Assembly (NCBI GenBank): GCA_003224235.1
Contig: QHYU01000134.1
Coordinates: 1 to 64,000 of the forward strand
From: Acidobacteriota bacterium
Lineage (GTDB): Bacteria > Acidobacteriota > Terriglobia > Acidiferrales > UBA7541
Reading direction: 5' to 3'
Length of the DNA: 64,000 nt
Part shown: positions 54,441 to 62,606 of the stretch, in pieces
Layout of the letters: every line of letters starts with the position of its first letter
Position numbering within the stretch: position 1 is the stretch's first letter
The notes under the pieces: generated by a model
Database searches by the model: none
Told to the model about the DNA's origin: nothing
The model's input: only the letters and a program-made list of their open reading frames with translations
Program-made: the position numbers and the translations under genes

Positions 54441-55712
54441 ATGGCCACCATCGCCGCACACAACGAATTAAACGTTTACGAGTCCGCGGAAGCGCGCTTC
54501 GAGGTGGCCGCGAAGCTGCTCGGCCTGGAAGAAGGCCTATACAAGTATCTGCGCTACCCGAACAAGGAAATCACCGTGTACATCCCGGTGGCGATGGATA
54601 ACGGCCACCTGGAAGTGTTCATCGGCTATCGCGTGCACCACTCCATCGTCCGCGGCCCGTGCAAGGGCGGCATCCGCTTCGCTCCCGACGTCACGCTCGA
54701 CGAAGTGCGTGCGCTGGCCGCCTGGATGACTTGGAAGTGCGCAGTGGTGAACATTCCCTTCGGCGGCGCCAAGGGCGGCGTGATCTGCGACCCCAACAAA
54801 CTTTCGCTCGGCGAGTTAGAGCGCATCACGCGGCGTTACACCGCCGAGTTGAGCGAATGGATCGGGCCGGAGCGCGACGTGCCCGCGCCCGACCTCGGCA
54901 CCAACGAGCAGACCATGGCCTGGGTGATGGATACCTACTCGATGCACGTGCGGCATACCACCACCGCGGTGGTCACCGGCAAGCCGCTGGATCTCGGCGG
55001 CTCGCACGGCCGCAAGGAAGCCACCGGGCGCGGCTGCCAGATCGTGTGCGACCGCGCGCTTGCCAAGCTGGGGATGAAGCGCGAGAACACTCGCGTGATC
55101 ATCCAGGGCTTCGGCAATGTGGGCTCGATGTCGGCGATGCTGATGCACCAGGCCGGTTACAAAATCGTCGGCGTGGCCGACATCTACGGCGCGCTCTACA
55201 ATGAAAAAGGTTTCGACATTCCCGCCCTGCTCGATTGGGTGTACGCCAAGCACAAGCCCGTGCCCGAGTTCCCCGCCGGCGGCGTCAAGTTCTCTCCCCA
55301 GGAGATTCTCTTCCAGCCGTGTGACATCCTGCTCCCCGCCGCGGTCGAAAACCAAATCACCAGCCAGAACGCCCATCGCGTTCAGGCGCGCATTCTCTGC
55401 GAGGGTGCCAACGGGCCCACCACCTCCCCGGCCGACGAGATTCTGGAGAAGAAGGGAGTATTCGTTATCCCCGACATTCTGGGCAACGCTGGCGGCGTCA
55501 CCGTCAGCTACTTCGAGTGGGTACAGGATCGCCAAGGCTTCTTTTGGCGCGAAAGCGAAGTCAACGAACGCTTGCAGGACGTCATGGAGCACAGCTTCGA
55601 TGAAGTAGTGCGCTATGCCGAAACCCATGGGGTCAATAACCGCATTGCTGCCTACATGCTGGCCATCGACCGCGTGGGCTTCGCGCTGAAACTTCGCGGG
55701 ATTTACGCCTAG
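54441..55712 (+). CDS. gdhA: Glu/Leu/Phe/Val dehydrogenase (glutamate dehydrogenase)
   Basis: 423 residues, full length for the hexameric NAD-type family. [20 protein letters not shown] and [18 protein letters not shown] with catalytic Lys in [19 protein letters not shown]; the Rossmann part starts [22 protein letters not shown] lies just before the ATG. It converts glutamate to 2-oxoglutarate and ammonia. The next gene, 87 bases on, begins the microcompartment locus, but amino-acid oxidation is not an obvious part of it, so the link may be only positional. Confidence 0.92.
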   Translation: MATIAAHNELNVYESAEARFEVAAKLLGLEEGLYKYLRYPNKEITVYIPVAMDNGHLEVFIGYRVHHSIVRGPCKGGIRFAPDVTLDEVRALAAWMTWKCAVVNIPFGGAKGGVICDPNKLSLGELERITRRYTAELSEWIGPERDVPAPDLGTNEQTMAWVMDTYSMHVRHTTTAVVTGKPLDLGGSHGRKEATGRGCQIVCDRALAKLGMKRENTRVIIQGFGNVGSMSAMLMHQAGYKIVGVADIYGALYNEKGFDIPALLDWVYAKHKPVPEFPAGGVKFSPQEILFQPCDILLPAAVENQITSQNAHRVQARILCEGANGPTTSPADEILEKKGVFVIPDILGNAGGVTVSYFEWVQDRQGFFWRESEVNERLQDVMEHSFDEVVRYAETHGVNNRIAAYMLAIDRVGFALKLRGIYA

Positions 55713-55799
55713 GAGGAGCCGGGAGAAGTCGGGAGAACCCTGGAGAAACGAGTCCGAGCGGCAAATGTCTATTTTCGGCGCACAGCCGACCCATTGCGC

Positions 55800-56621
55800 A
55801 TGTTTGCTGATTCCATCTTGCCCGGCCATCTGAAGACTGAGGAGGAGCATCGCCGCGAGGTTTGCGCCGTCGGGCGCTGGATTCACCAGCGCGGCTTTGT
55901 CGCTTCGACGGACGGCAACATCTCCATTCGGCTGGACTCGCGCCGCATCCTCACCTCGCCCACCGCCACCAGCAAGGGCATGATGGCACCCAACGACTTG
56001 GTCATCACCGACCTTCAGGGCCGCAAACTTGCCGGTCACCGCAATCCCTCCTCCGAGCTGGCCATGCACCTGCTCATCTACCAGCGTCGGCCCGACGTCA
56101 ACGCCGTCTGCCACGCGCATCCTCCGGTCGCCACCGGATACGCCGCCGCGGGGCTGCCGCTCAACAAAGCCCTGGCGAGCGAAATGGTGCTGGCGCTGGG
56201 CTGCATCCCGGTGGCCCGCTACGGCACACCTGGCACGCCCGAGTTGAGCGAAGCGCTCGAGCCGCTGGTCCCGCACTACGACGCCCTTCTGATGGCCAAC
56301 CACGGCGTGGTCACGTACGGTGCCGACCTGCTCACCGCCTTTTTCCGTATGGAGACGGTTGAGCACTTCGCCCAGGTGACCCTGGTCACCGAGCTGCTCG
56401 GCAAACAGGTCTTGCTTTCTAGCGGCGATGTGGAAAAATTGCTCGCGGCGCGCGCGCGGTACGGCTCTCCTACCGCGTCGCAGGTCGGCCCGGAATGCCC
56501 GGTCACTTCAGAGACATCGGATTCCGACGGCGCCGGGCCCGGGAGTTGCGTCACCCTAACGCGCGAAGAGCTCGAAGCGCTGATCGAAGAAGCTGTCCGC
56601 AACGATCGAGCTCGGCGGTAG
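55800..56621 (+). CDS. Class II aldolase with C-terminal encapsulation peptide
   Basis: 273 residues from ATG 55800 (a TTG lies two codons earlier). The class II aldolase/adducin core (about 15-215) has STDGNISIR, NPSSELAMHLLIY (catalytic Glu), zinc ligands in VCHAHPPVATGY and the third His in LLMANHGVVTYGADL. It is closest in kind to L-fuculose/rhamnulose-phosphate aldolases. A flexible Ser/Gly/Asp-rich linker (about 225-252) then leads to an amphipathic helix LTREELEALIEEAVRNDRAR, the layout of an encapsulation peptide. In PVM-type microcompartments such an aldolase is the signature core enzyme producing lactaldehyde; genes for four shell proteins follow. Confidence 0.9.
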   Translation: MFADSILPGHLKTEEEHRREVCAVGRWIHQRGFVASTDGNISIRLDSRRILTSPTATSKGMMAPNDLVITDLQGRKLAGHRNPSSELAMHLLIYQRRPDVNAVCHAHPPVATGYAAAGLPLNKALASEMVLALGCIPVARYGTPGTPELSEALEPLVPHYDALLMANHGVVTYGADLLTAFFRMETVEHFAQVTLVTELLGKQVLLSSGDVEKLLAARARYGSPTASQVGPECPVTSETSDSDGAGPGSCVTLTREELEALIEEAVRNDRARR

Positions 56622-56809
56622 AAAAGGCTCCGCGAGTTTGCGAACCGGGAGGCGCGGCCGGAAGGAATTTCTGTGAGCGATGCGTCACTTCCTTCGGCAT
56701 GCCGCATAATCTGCAATTTTAGAATTTCGTTTTCTCGGCCCCCATACGAGCGCCGGTGAGAGTTTTCCCGACCCGGCCGGCGGCCGGAGCAATGGATGGA
56801 GGAACCAGA

Positions 56810-57109
56810 ATGGGTGAAGCACTCGGCATGATCGAGACGCGCGGCCTGGTAGCGATGATCGAGGCCTCGGACGCTATGGTCAAGGCGGCCAAGGTGACGC
56901 TGGTGGGCTGGGAGAAGATCGGCTCGGGCTACGTTACCGCGCTGGTCCGCGGCGATGTGGCTGCTGTGAAAGCGGCTACCGATGCGGGCGCAGCGGCGGC
57001 ACGGCGCGTGGGCGAGTTGATTGCGGTCCACGTGATCCCGCGGCCGCACCAGTCGCTCGAAGACGTGCTGCCCATCGGCAAGTCCGCGGTGGCCGCGGCG
57101 TCCCGGTAG
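56810..57109 (+). CDS. BMC-H hexameric shell protein
   Basis: 99 residues, standard Pfam BMC length. [40 protein letters not shown] and [16 protein letters not shown] match the canonical BMC-H fold; the pore-region GSG is intact. ATG 56810 has GGAGGA eight bases upstream, which decides it over the GTG at 56756 and ATG at 56792. It forms the flat facets of the shell. It is the only hexamer gene in the window, and no BMC-T is seen. Confidence 0.95.
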   Translation: MGEALGMIETRGLVAMIEASDAMVKAAKVTLVGWEKIGSGYVTALVRGDVAAVKAATDAGAAAARRVGELIAVHVIPRPHQSLEDVLPIGKSAVAAASR

Positions 57110-57172
57110 TCGCGGGAGGGCAACCGGGAGTGACAGCGGCGTTTCCCCTCGCGCGGAGCGAGCCGAAGCCTG

Positions 57173-57196
57173 GAAGCCGGAGTTTCTGCCGGCTTC
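57173..57196 (+). promoter_or_regulatory. Stem-loop between BMC-H and first BMC-P
   Basis: GAAGCCGG (57173-57180), 8-base loop, CCGGCTTC (57189-57196). No T run follows, so it is not a typical terminator. It could stabilise the upstream BMC-H message and so set the needed excess of hexamer over pentamer; this is inference. Confidence 0.4.
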
Positions 57197-57284
57197 GCTG
57201 CCGCAGCATCGCGAGGGCAGTGATTTTTTGCGGGGAAGCAGGCTTGGCTTTCGCCTCTTAACTTTTAACTCTTGACTGCCGAAC

Positions 57285-57590
57285 ATGATTCTAGCCCGCA
57301 TCGTTGGCACCGTGGTTGCCACGCGCAAAGACCCGCGACTGGAAGGCAAGAAGCTGCTGGTGGTGAAGCCCGTCTCTCCCGAAGGCGCCGATGAGCCCGG
57401 TTATCTTGTGGCCGTAGATACTGTCGACGCCGGCTTCCGCGAGACCGTGCTGGTGGTCACGGGCAGTTCGGCGCGCAACGCCGCCGAATGCAAGGATCGG
57501 CCCGTGGATACCGCCATCGTCGGCATCGTGGATGCAGTCAAGCTCGATGCGCAGCACGAGGCCGAGCTCGCCGCCGCGCGAAAGAAGTGA
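57285..57590 (+). CDS. BMC-P pentameric shell vertex protein, first copy
   Basis: 101 residues of the EutN/CcmL family: ILARIVGTVVATRKDPRLEG, KKLLVVKPVSPEG, YLVAVDTVDAGFRETVLVVTGSSAR and DTAIVGIVDAVKL. The GTVVATRK---L-G-KLL signature and terminal VGIVD are diagnostic. Pentamers cap the shell vertices. The C-terminal tail (DAQHEAELAAARKK) is longer and more charged than in the other two copies. No clear SD precedes the ATG. Confidence 0.95.
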   Translation: MILARIVGTVVATRKDPRLEGKKLLVVKPVSPEGADEPGYLVAVDTVDAGFRETVLVVTGSSARNAAECKDRPVDTAIVGIVDAVKLDAQHEAELAAARKK

Positions 57591-57608
57591 CAGACTTCGG
57601 ACTCTCCC

Positions 57609-57887
57609 ATGATGCTGGGACGCGTAATCGGAAACGTGGTCTGTACCATGAAGAACGCCTCGCTCGTGGGTTACAAGCTGCTGCTTGTGCAGCCGATTGA
57701 TCGCCACGGGCGCGACCGTGGCCGCGCGTTTGTGGCCATTGACGCGGTCGGCGCGGGCGCGGGCGAGACGATTTACTGGTGCCGTGGCCGCGAGGCCAGC
57801 TTCCCCTTCCTGCCCAGTGAGACTCCGACCGAGGCCACCATTGTCGGCATCGTGGACGCCATCAACATCCCAGAAGCTCGCGAGTGA
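57609..57887 (+). CDS. BMC-P pentameric shell vertex protein, second copy
   Basis: 92 residues, EutN/CcmL family: MLGRVIGNVVCTMKNASLVG, YKLLLVQPIDRHGRDRG, FVAIDAVGAGAGETIYWCRG and ATIVGIVDAINI. The loop GREASFPFLPSETPTE differs from the usual G-SAR----- segment and adds a Cys in YWCRG. Start could be the first or second ATG of ATGATG. It begins 18 bases after the first copy. Confidence 0.95.
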   Translation: MMLGRVIGNVVCTMKNASLVGYKLLLVQPIDRHGRDRGRAFVAIDAVGAGAGETIYWCRGREASFPFLPSETPTEATIVGIVDAINIPEARE

Positions 57888-57961
57888 AGCGAGGAGGCTC
57901 GCCCCGCGGGCGGTTTGGGGCTTGGAATGACGCCCAGGGTGCAGACTGGCGCAAGGCAAGT

Positions 57962-58023
57962 CCGCGTCTCTTAGACGCGGGGCGTTTGGTGGACGCAAAG
58001 CCCCGCCTCTGAAGAGGCGGGCT
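57962..58023. repeat. Two REP-like hairpins
   Basis: CCGCGTCT-CTT-AGACGCGG (57962-57980) and AGCCCCGCCTCT-GA-AGAGGCGGGCT (57999-58023), back to back in the 150-base gap between the second and third BMC-P genes. The stem-GA-stem form recurs at 60349-60401. Confidence 0.75.
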
Positions 58024-58037
58024 ACAGAGAACCTCCG

Positions 58038-58319
58038 ATGCTGATTGGCCGCGTCATCGGCGACGTTGTGGCCACGCAGAAATCGCCCTCGCATCAAGGG
58101 CGCAAGATTCTCGTCGTCCAGCCGCTCAACCTCGACGGCTCCGACCGCGGCGAGGTGGTCCTCGCGCTCGACGCTGTGGACGCGGGCATCGGCGACCGCG
58201 TCTTGATCGTCACCGAAGGCTTCTCCGCCATGACCGCCGTCGGCCGGCCCAACTCGCCGATTGATATGGCCATTGTCGGCGTCATTGATTCCGTGGATCT
58301 CATCGACGGCGTCAAGTAA
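58038..58319 (+). CDS. BMC-P pentameric shell vertex protein, third copy
   Basis: 93 residues, EutN/CcmL family: LIGRVIGDVVATQKSPSHQG, RKILVVQPLNLDGSDRG, VLALDAVDAGIGDRVLIVTE and IDMAIVGVIDSVDLIDG. Three diverged pentamers with one hexamer matches the pattern of planctomycete/verrucomicrobial-type loci, where multiple BMC-P paralogues are usual. It is separated from the other shell genes by REP-like hairpins and is followed, after 126 bases, by ruvA. Confidence 0.95.
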   Translation: MLIGRVIGDVVATQKSPSHQGRKILVVQPLNLDGSDRGEVVLALDAVDAGIGDRVLIVTEGFSAMTAVGRPNSPIDMAIVGVIDSVDLIDGVK

Positions 58320-58445
58320 TTTGGCGTTTCGCGCGGATAACTCTCCTCCACAAGGCTCATTGCGCGCGAGCCTCGCCGACTCCATCTTCGTGAAGGTCTG
58401 CGGCCGCGTTGACACCCCGCCGGCCTTGGCCAATAATCGCTGCGC

Positions 58446-59072
58446 ATGATTGGACACCTGCGCGGACGGTTGCTGGACAAGCGCGTCAACCAGGTCCTGG
58501 TTGACGTGGGCGGCGTGGGCTACCTGGTGCATATCCCGCTCTCGACTTTCTACCGGCTGGGCGAACTCCACGACGAGGTCACGCTGCTGACTCACACGCA
58601 CGTTCGCGAAGACGTCTTCGCCCTCTACGGTTTCCTGACCTCTCGCGAGAAGCATTTCTTCGAGCTGCTGATTTCGGCTTCCGGCGTGGGGCCTGCGCTG
58701 GCGCTGAAGATCCTCTCGGGGATGAGCGTGGAAGAGATCGTGCCGGCCATTCGCCACGCCAATATCGAGCATCTGACGCGCATCCCGGGCGTGGGCCGGA
58801 AGACCGCCGAGCGCATTGTCGTGGAATTGCGAGACAAGCTGGAGGGCATCGAGGGGATCGAAAGCGCTGCGCCGGCCAGGCCTGCGGGTCTCGCCGCCGA
58901 CGTGGTTTCGGCTCTGCTCAACCTGGGCTACGACCGCCGCGCGGCCGAGAAGGCTGTGGAGGAGGTCGCGCCCGACGGCTCGAGCGCCAACTTTGAAGCC
59001 GTGCTGCGCGCCGCGCTGCAGCGCTTGACCAACCCGAGCGGGGCGGCTCGCAGCGCGAGTAGATCGGCGTAG
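58446..59072 (+). CDS. ruvA: Holliday junction branch migration protein RuvA
   Basis: 208 residues, normal length. Begins MIGHLRGRLLDKRVNQVLVD, the OB-fold; HTHVREDVFALYGFLTSREK, then the helix-hairpin-helix region GVGPALALKILSGM and IPGVGRKTAERIVVELRDKL. The C-terminal domain III that binds RuvB is present (SALLNLGYDRRAAEKAV). RuvA tetramers hold the junction while RuvB drives migration. ruvB follows after 150 bases of repeats. No ruvC is adjacent in the window. Confidence 0.96.
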   Translation: MIGHLRGRLLDKRVNQVLVDVGGVGYLVHIPLSTFYRLGELHDEVTLLTHTHVREDVFALYGFLTSREKHFFELLISASGVGPALALKILSGMSVEEIVPAIRHANIEHLTRIPGVGRKTAERIVVELRDKLEGIEGIESAAPARPAGLAADVVSALLNLGYDRRAAEKAVEEVAPDGSSANFEAVLRAALQRLTNPSGAARSASRSA

Positions 59073-59080
59073 GGGCACTT

Positions 59081-59190
59081 GTCCCGCTCGCCCTGAGATT
59101 TGTCGAAGGGCTTGGCCGGAGCGGAGTTCGAGAGCAGAAGCTGGCCGTGACCAAGGCGAAGGGCTTGCCCTGAGGCTGGTTGAAGGGTTG
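59081..59190. repeat. Dispersed intergenic repeat, two variants
   Basis: GTCCCGCTCGCCCTGAGATT followed by TGTCGAAGGG (59081-59112) is the reverse complement of the widely seen 'CCCTTCGACAA-CTCAGGGCGAGCGG' intergenic element; a decayed second version (GAAGGGCTTGCCCTGAGG and following, 59158-59190) lies downstream. They fill the ruvA-ruvB gap. Confidence 0.55.
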
Positions 59191-59222
59191 AGGGTTGCCT
59201 GGCCCGCGGATTCGGGGGAGAC

Positions 59223-60206
59223 GTGGCGAAACCGCAGATGCAGAAATCTCCGCAACGCGTCGTCTCCGGGCAGGCGTTTGACGAGGACGCGCGCATCGAG
59301 GCAAGCGTTCGGCCGAGGCGCATGGCGGACTTCATCGGCCAATCGCGCGTCAAGGAAAACATCCTGATCGCTGTGGAGGCGGCGCGCAGCCGCGGCGACT
59401 CGCTGGACCACGTTCTGCTCTATGGCCCGCCGGGCCTGGGTAAGACCACGCTGGCGCAGATCCTGGCCAACGAGCTGGGGGTCCCGATCAAAACCAGTTC
59501 GGGGCCGATGCTCGAGCGTAAGGGCGATCTGACCGCCATTCTCACTTCCTTGGAGCTGCGCGAAGTCTTCTTCCTGGACGAAATCCACCGCCTGCTGCCG
59601 CCTGTCGAGGAGATTCTCTACCCGGCGATGGAGGACTACCGCATCGACTTGATGATCGGTCAGGGCCCCGGCGCGCGCATCCATCCTTTCATGCTGAATA
59701 AGTTCACCCTGGTCGGCGCCACCACGCGCGCCGGGCTGATCACCGCGCCGCTGCGCTCGCGCTTCGGCATCGTGCACCGCCTGGAGTTCTACGCGCCCGA
59801 GGACGTGGTTGAGATCGTGCGCCGCTCGGCGAAAATCCTGGGCATCGCGGTGGAGGATGCAGGGGCCATGGAGATCGCGCGGCGCAGCCGCGGCACGCCG
59901 CGTGTCGCCACGCTCGAGGTGGCGCGCGAGGCGCTGAAGATGCTGGGCGTCGATGAACATGGCCTGGACGAAGTGGACCGCAACCTCATGCTCACCATCA
60001 TCCAGAAGTATGCCGGGGGGCCGGTGGGCCTGAACACAATTGCCGCTTCGCTGAGCGAAGAGGAAGACGCCATTGAGGAGATTTACGAGCCTTATTTGAT
60101 GCAGATGGGCCTGCTCGACCGCACGCAGCGCGGCCGCGTGGCCACCGCTCTTGCCTACAAGCATTTCGGCATCGATCCCCCGCGCAGCCAGCAGCACCTT
60201 TTTTGA
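59223..60206 (+). CDS. ruvB: Holliday junction helicase RuvB
   Basis: 327 residues. ARIEASVRPRRMADFIGQ, Walker A GPPGLGKTTLAQI, Walker B EVFFLDEIHRL, sensor 1 GATTRAG, arginine-finger region SRFGIVHRLEFY and C-terminal winged helix ending RTQRGRVATALAYKHFGI are all present. GTG start with GGGGGAG just upstream. The AAA+ motor for branch migration. Same strand as ruvA; the intervening repeats may or may not break the operon. Confidence 0.97.
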   Translation: MAKPQMQKSPQRVVSGQAFDEDARIEASVRPRRMADFIGQSRVKENILIAVEAARSRGDSLDHVLLYGPPGLGKTTLAQILANELGVPIKTSSGPMLERKGDLTAILTSLELREVFFLDEIHRLLPPVEEILYPAMEDYRIDLMIGQGPGARIHPFMLNKFTLVGATTRAGLITAPLRSRFGIVHRLEFYAPEDVVEIVRRSAKILGIAVEDAGAMEIARRSRGTPRVATLEVAREALKMLGVDEHGLDEVDRNLMLTIIQKYAGGPVGLNTIAASLSEEEDAIEEIYEPYLMQMGLLDRTQRGRVATALAYKHFGIDPPRSQQHLF

Positions 60207-60228
60207 AACCGCAGCCCCCTCGACTCTG

Positions 60229-60401
60229 TCAGGGCACGCCTGCCGTGCCCTGACGAAGAACTTGAGTTTTCACACAGACTCTTCAGCCGTGCCGAAACAA
60301 AGGCACACGACCAAGGGCTTTTAACCCCTGAGGAGGCAATTACCTCAGCGGCTGAAGCCGCCGCTTTGATGGCCCGCAGTTGGCACGCTTGAAAGCGTGC
60401 C
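60229..60401. repeat. Cluster of REP-like hairpins after ruvB
   Basis: Four inverted repeats in 170 bases: TCAGGGCACG-CCTGC-CGTGCCCTGA (60229-60253), CTGAGG...CCTCAG (60328-60348), CGGCT-GA-AGCCG (60349-60360) and GGCACGCTT-GA-AAGCGTGCC (60382-60401). None has a T run, so they are not standard terminators, though the first could slow transcription after ruvB. Confidence 0.75.
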
Positions 60402-60449
60402 CAGACGCTCAGGCGGAGGCGCAGGCCCCCTCCCCCCTACCTTTTTTGT

Positions 60450-60568
60450 AAGTGCTGATTCCAAAGGATTTTAAGTCCAATGAATTTCTAAGAGCGCATT
60501 CCAAAGCACTTACGTTCGCTTTTTTCGCAAGTGGGCATCCTAAAGGGGTTACGAGCGTGGGCGAGCAC
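60450..60568. repeat. Three degenerate 40-bp tandem repeats
   Basis: Units starting at 60450, 60490 and 60529 share AAG-G---AT-CC-AAAG---TTA-G. The first and second also form an inverted pair, GTAAGTGC (60448-60455) with GCACTTAC (60506-60513). The rest of 60569-60950 contains a short dispersed motif (GAGATCCTTCGCTGCGCTCA near 60680) and no gene I can support. Confidence 0.6.
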
Positions 60569-60971
60569 CAGGGCATTGCACCTCCAAAGAGCCGTGAGGC
60601 CCTAACTGCAGCAGCATTATCCCTGGTCTGTTCCTTCCGCGTTGCGCGTTCTTCGCATTTTAGCAGGGATAGTGCCGGCGAGATCCTTCGCTGCGCTCAG
60701 GATGACAACCGGCGACGAGGCGCGAGGATGAGGGCACCCGCGTTTTGGTCGGCGCTGCGGGACGTGGGGCACGACATGGTTCAACTTCGCTCACCACTCC
60801 CTCGCGGTGACGAATACAAAGCGAAAGTGCTAGACTTCTTCAATGGGCGTTCGCCACGTGCTCGTCTTTACGGGTCTTCGCGGAGAGGTGTCACGAGGAT
60901 TGGAGGTGAGGATGGAGAGACTTCGCTTGCGTCCCTCGACGCGATTTCAACAGGGTGCGCTTGTTTTCAAC

Positions 60972-61005
60972 AGGGCCCTTGTTATAGCTAAGAAGGGGCC
61001 CTTTT
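60972..61005 (+). terminator. Terminator- or attenuator-like hairpin before Nudix gene
   Basis: AGGGCCCTT (60972-60980) pairs with AAGGGGCCCT (60993-61002, one bulged G), followed by TTTT counted from the stem end. A weak promoter-like pair, TTGTTT (60961-60966) with TATAGC (60983-60988), overlaps it. It could block read-through into the accessory cluster or attenuate it. Confidence 0.45.
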
Positions 61006-61059
61006 GACCAATCGGGTGGGCAACTTCTACTTCATTCTTTGGGAACGGCCAACAGTCCA

Positions 61060-61632
61060 ATGAGTGAGACACTGCCAAGAATTGGGTCCGCCCTTCTGGT
61101 TCGAGATGAAGCGAATCGTATCCTCCTAGGACAAAGGAGCAAAGATCCCCAGAAAGGCTCGTGGGTTATACCCGGTGGTAAGATTCATGCGTTCGAGCGG
61201 ATCGCTGAAGCCGCAGCTCGGGAGATCGAGGAGGAGACAGGGCTAACGGTAGAGGTGGGGGACCAGTTTGGGGTCTATGAAATCATAAATCCGCCTAATG
61301 AGCACCGTATCGTAATCTACAGCTGGGGCAAGGTCACAGAAGGAACTCCCAAGGCTTCTGACGACCTCTCAGAAGCCAGATTCTTCTCTGTGGAAGAGTT
61401 GGGCGATGTTCCGCTGACGCCCTTGGTGCGAAGAGTTCTTGAGGATGCGGGTCTGCTCCGGAACCGAGAGCCTCAAATCACATATGAGAAGGCCCAGCTA
61501 AATTTTTTGCTATTTCCTGTACCCTTGGCCGGGGCACAGGTCAGACGATCCCCGGGCCGGCGACGTGGTTTTCAGGGTTCCCGCGGGAAAGGAAAAAGAC
61601 AGATAGCTAACGTTCCGATGCTTTTCGAGTAA
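61060..61632 (+). CDS. Nudix hydrolase
   Basis: 190 residues from ATG 61060 (MSETLPRIGSALLVRD); the frame opens at 61039. The Nudix box is complete: G-KIHAF-E-RIAEAAA-REIEEETGL. LPRIGSALLVRDEANRILLG and GSWVIPGGKIHAFE resemble ADP-sugar or nucleoside-triphosphate pyrophosphatases. The last 35 residues are an Arg/Gly/Lys-rich tail unlike normal Nudix ends. First gene of an AT-richer accessory cluster, 68 bases before the next. It would cleave a nucleoside diphosphate linked to an unknown group. Confidence 0.88.
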   Translation: MSETLPRIGSALLVRDEANRILLGQRSKDPQKGSWVIPGGKIHAFERIAEAAAREIEEETGLTVEVGDQFGVYEIINPPNEHRIVIYSWGKVTEGTPKASDDLSEARFFSVEELGDVPLTPLVRRVLEDAGLLRNREPQITYEKAQLNFLLFPVPLAGAQVRRSPGRRRGFQGSRGKGKRQIANVPMLFE

Positions 61633-61700
61633 AATAGCTTTGGCTGAATGAGGTCGTGTTCTCGGGCCCCTAGTCCAAGTTCTCGGAAACGAAGGAGCGT

Positions 61701-62600
61701 GTGACTTCCTCCCACAGTCGTTGGGTCGCAATGCGCAAGTACGTGCGCATGCGCAGCGATAGGGTTCTTTTGATCATTGGCCTGCTTTGGTCGGTTGGAG
61801 CAGCTTTCGCTTGGTACCGCCAGTGGATAGGTCCGATCGGTGGATCGCTTTTTGTAGGGATAGGGGCGTCGGTGATTGCCGCAGCTCTTGTCGCCGCCCT
61901 AAGTCCCTTCAGTGAATCTGCATATAGGAGGTTCATTTCGCTTGGAATCGACGAGTTTTGGCCCTCGCGGGAAGCGATCAAAAAGAGAAATTGGGTCGAT
62001 TGGCTGGCCGGTGTGAACCATGAGTGTGTTCTCCTGGGCATTGCGCACGGCGAGTGGTGCAAAGATGCCAGATTCTCGGCGACTCTTCGCGATCGCTTGG
62101 TGCACGGTGTATGGGTAAAGATGCTGTTCTTAGACCCGAATTCCGATGCTGCAGCTCTTAGAGCCCATGAAGAGGGGAATAAGAGAGATACGAGAGAGGC
62201 GATAAGAGAATCAATTAAGTTTGTTTGGGAGTTCCGTCAGGGATTAGAGGCGGGATTTCGGAATCGGCTCAGGCTTTACGTTTACAACGCTACTCCGAGC
62301 TGCGGTTTAACATGGATCGATGACTTTATGATCGTCACCCATTACCTCGCGGGCCGAGTGAACCGCACGTCCCCCGCGCTTCAGGTAAAACAACCGCACA
62401 TCGGAATGGAGCGGAGTCTATATGATATCTACGCTGAGAATGAGCAAGAGATCGAAAACCTAAGTGTCGAAATAGACGAAAGAAACATCCAGCAGTTCCT
62501 TTCGCACAGGACTCTTACGAAGGAAGGTGCGAATACCGAGGGTCGGGGTTCGGATGCAGTTCTGCCGGAAGAGACACGGGGCGAGACAAAGGGAGCATGA
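61701..62600 (+). CDS. Two-TM protein with possible PLD-like (DUF5919-type) domain
   Basis: 299 residues; GTG 61701 follows AAGGAG by only three bases, so ATG 61731 or 61746 may be the true start. Two hydrophobic helices (about 23-40 and 46-65) anchor it. The soluble part contains HGVWVKMLFLDPNSDAAALR, EAIRESIKFVWEF, LRLYVYNATPSCGL and WIDDFMIVTHYLAGRVNRTS. This succession is like the PLD-related domain called DUF5919 in some regulators; the classical HKD catalytic motif is not intact. A charged C-terminal tail follows (about 270-299). It ends six bases before the HIT gene. A membrane-bound effector or sensor is possible; the call is tentative. Confidence 0.6.
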   Translation: MTSSHSRWVAMRKYVRMRSDRVLLIIGLLWSVGAAFAWYRQWIGPIGGSLFVGIGASVIAAALVAALSPFSESAYRRFISLGIDEFWPSREAIKKRNWVDWLAGVNHECVLLGIAHGEWCKDARFSATLRDRLVHGVWVKMLFLDPNSDAAALRAHEEGNKRDTREAIRESIKFVWEFRQGLEAGFRNRLRLYVYNATPSCGLTWIDDFMIVTHYLAGRVNRTSPALQVKQPHIGMERSLYDIYAENEQEIENLSVEIDERNIQQFLSHRTLTKEGANTEGRGSDAVLPEETRGETKGA

Positions 62601-62606
62601 TAAGGG

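Noticed and set aside
54816-56366. 516-codon - strand frame over the dehydrogenase and aldolase
   Set aside because: Antisense shadow of two genes with intact catalytic motifs.
57291-60197. 968-codon open frame on the - strand across the BMC-P and ruvAB genes
   Set aside because: It is antisense to five clear genes; its length comes from high GC codon bias and it has no family features.
60452-60991. 179-codon frame after ruvB
   Set aside because: It translates tandem and dispersed repeats (including a GEILRCAQDD piece typical of intergenic repeats) and lacks a ribosome site.
61701-62600. Calling the two-TM protein an active phospholipase D
   Set aside because: The HxKxxxxD motif is not intact; only the general succession of strands and the IDD-MIV patch suggest the fold.
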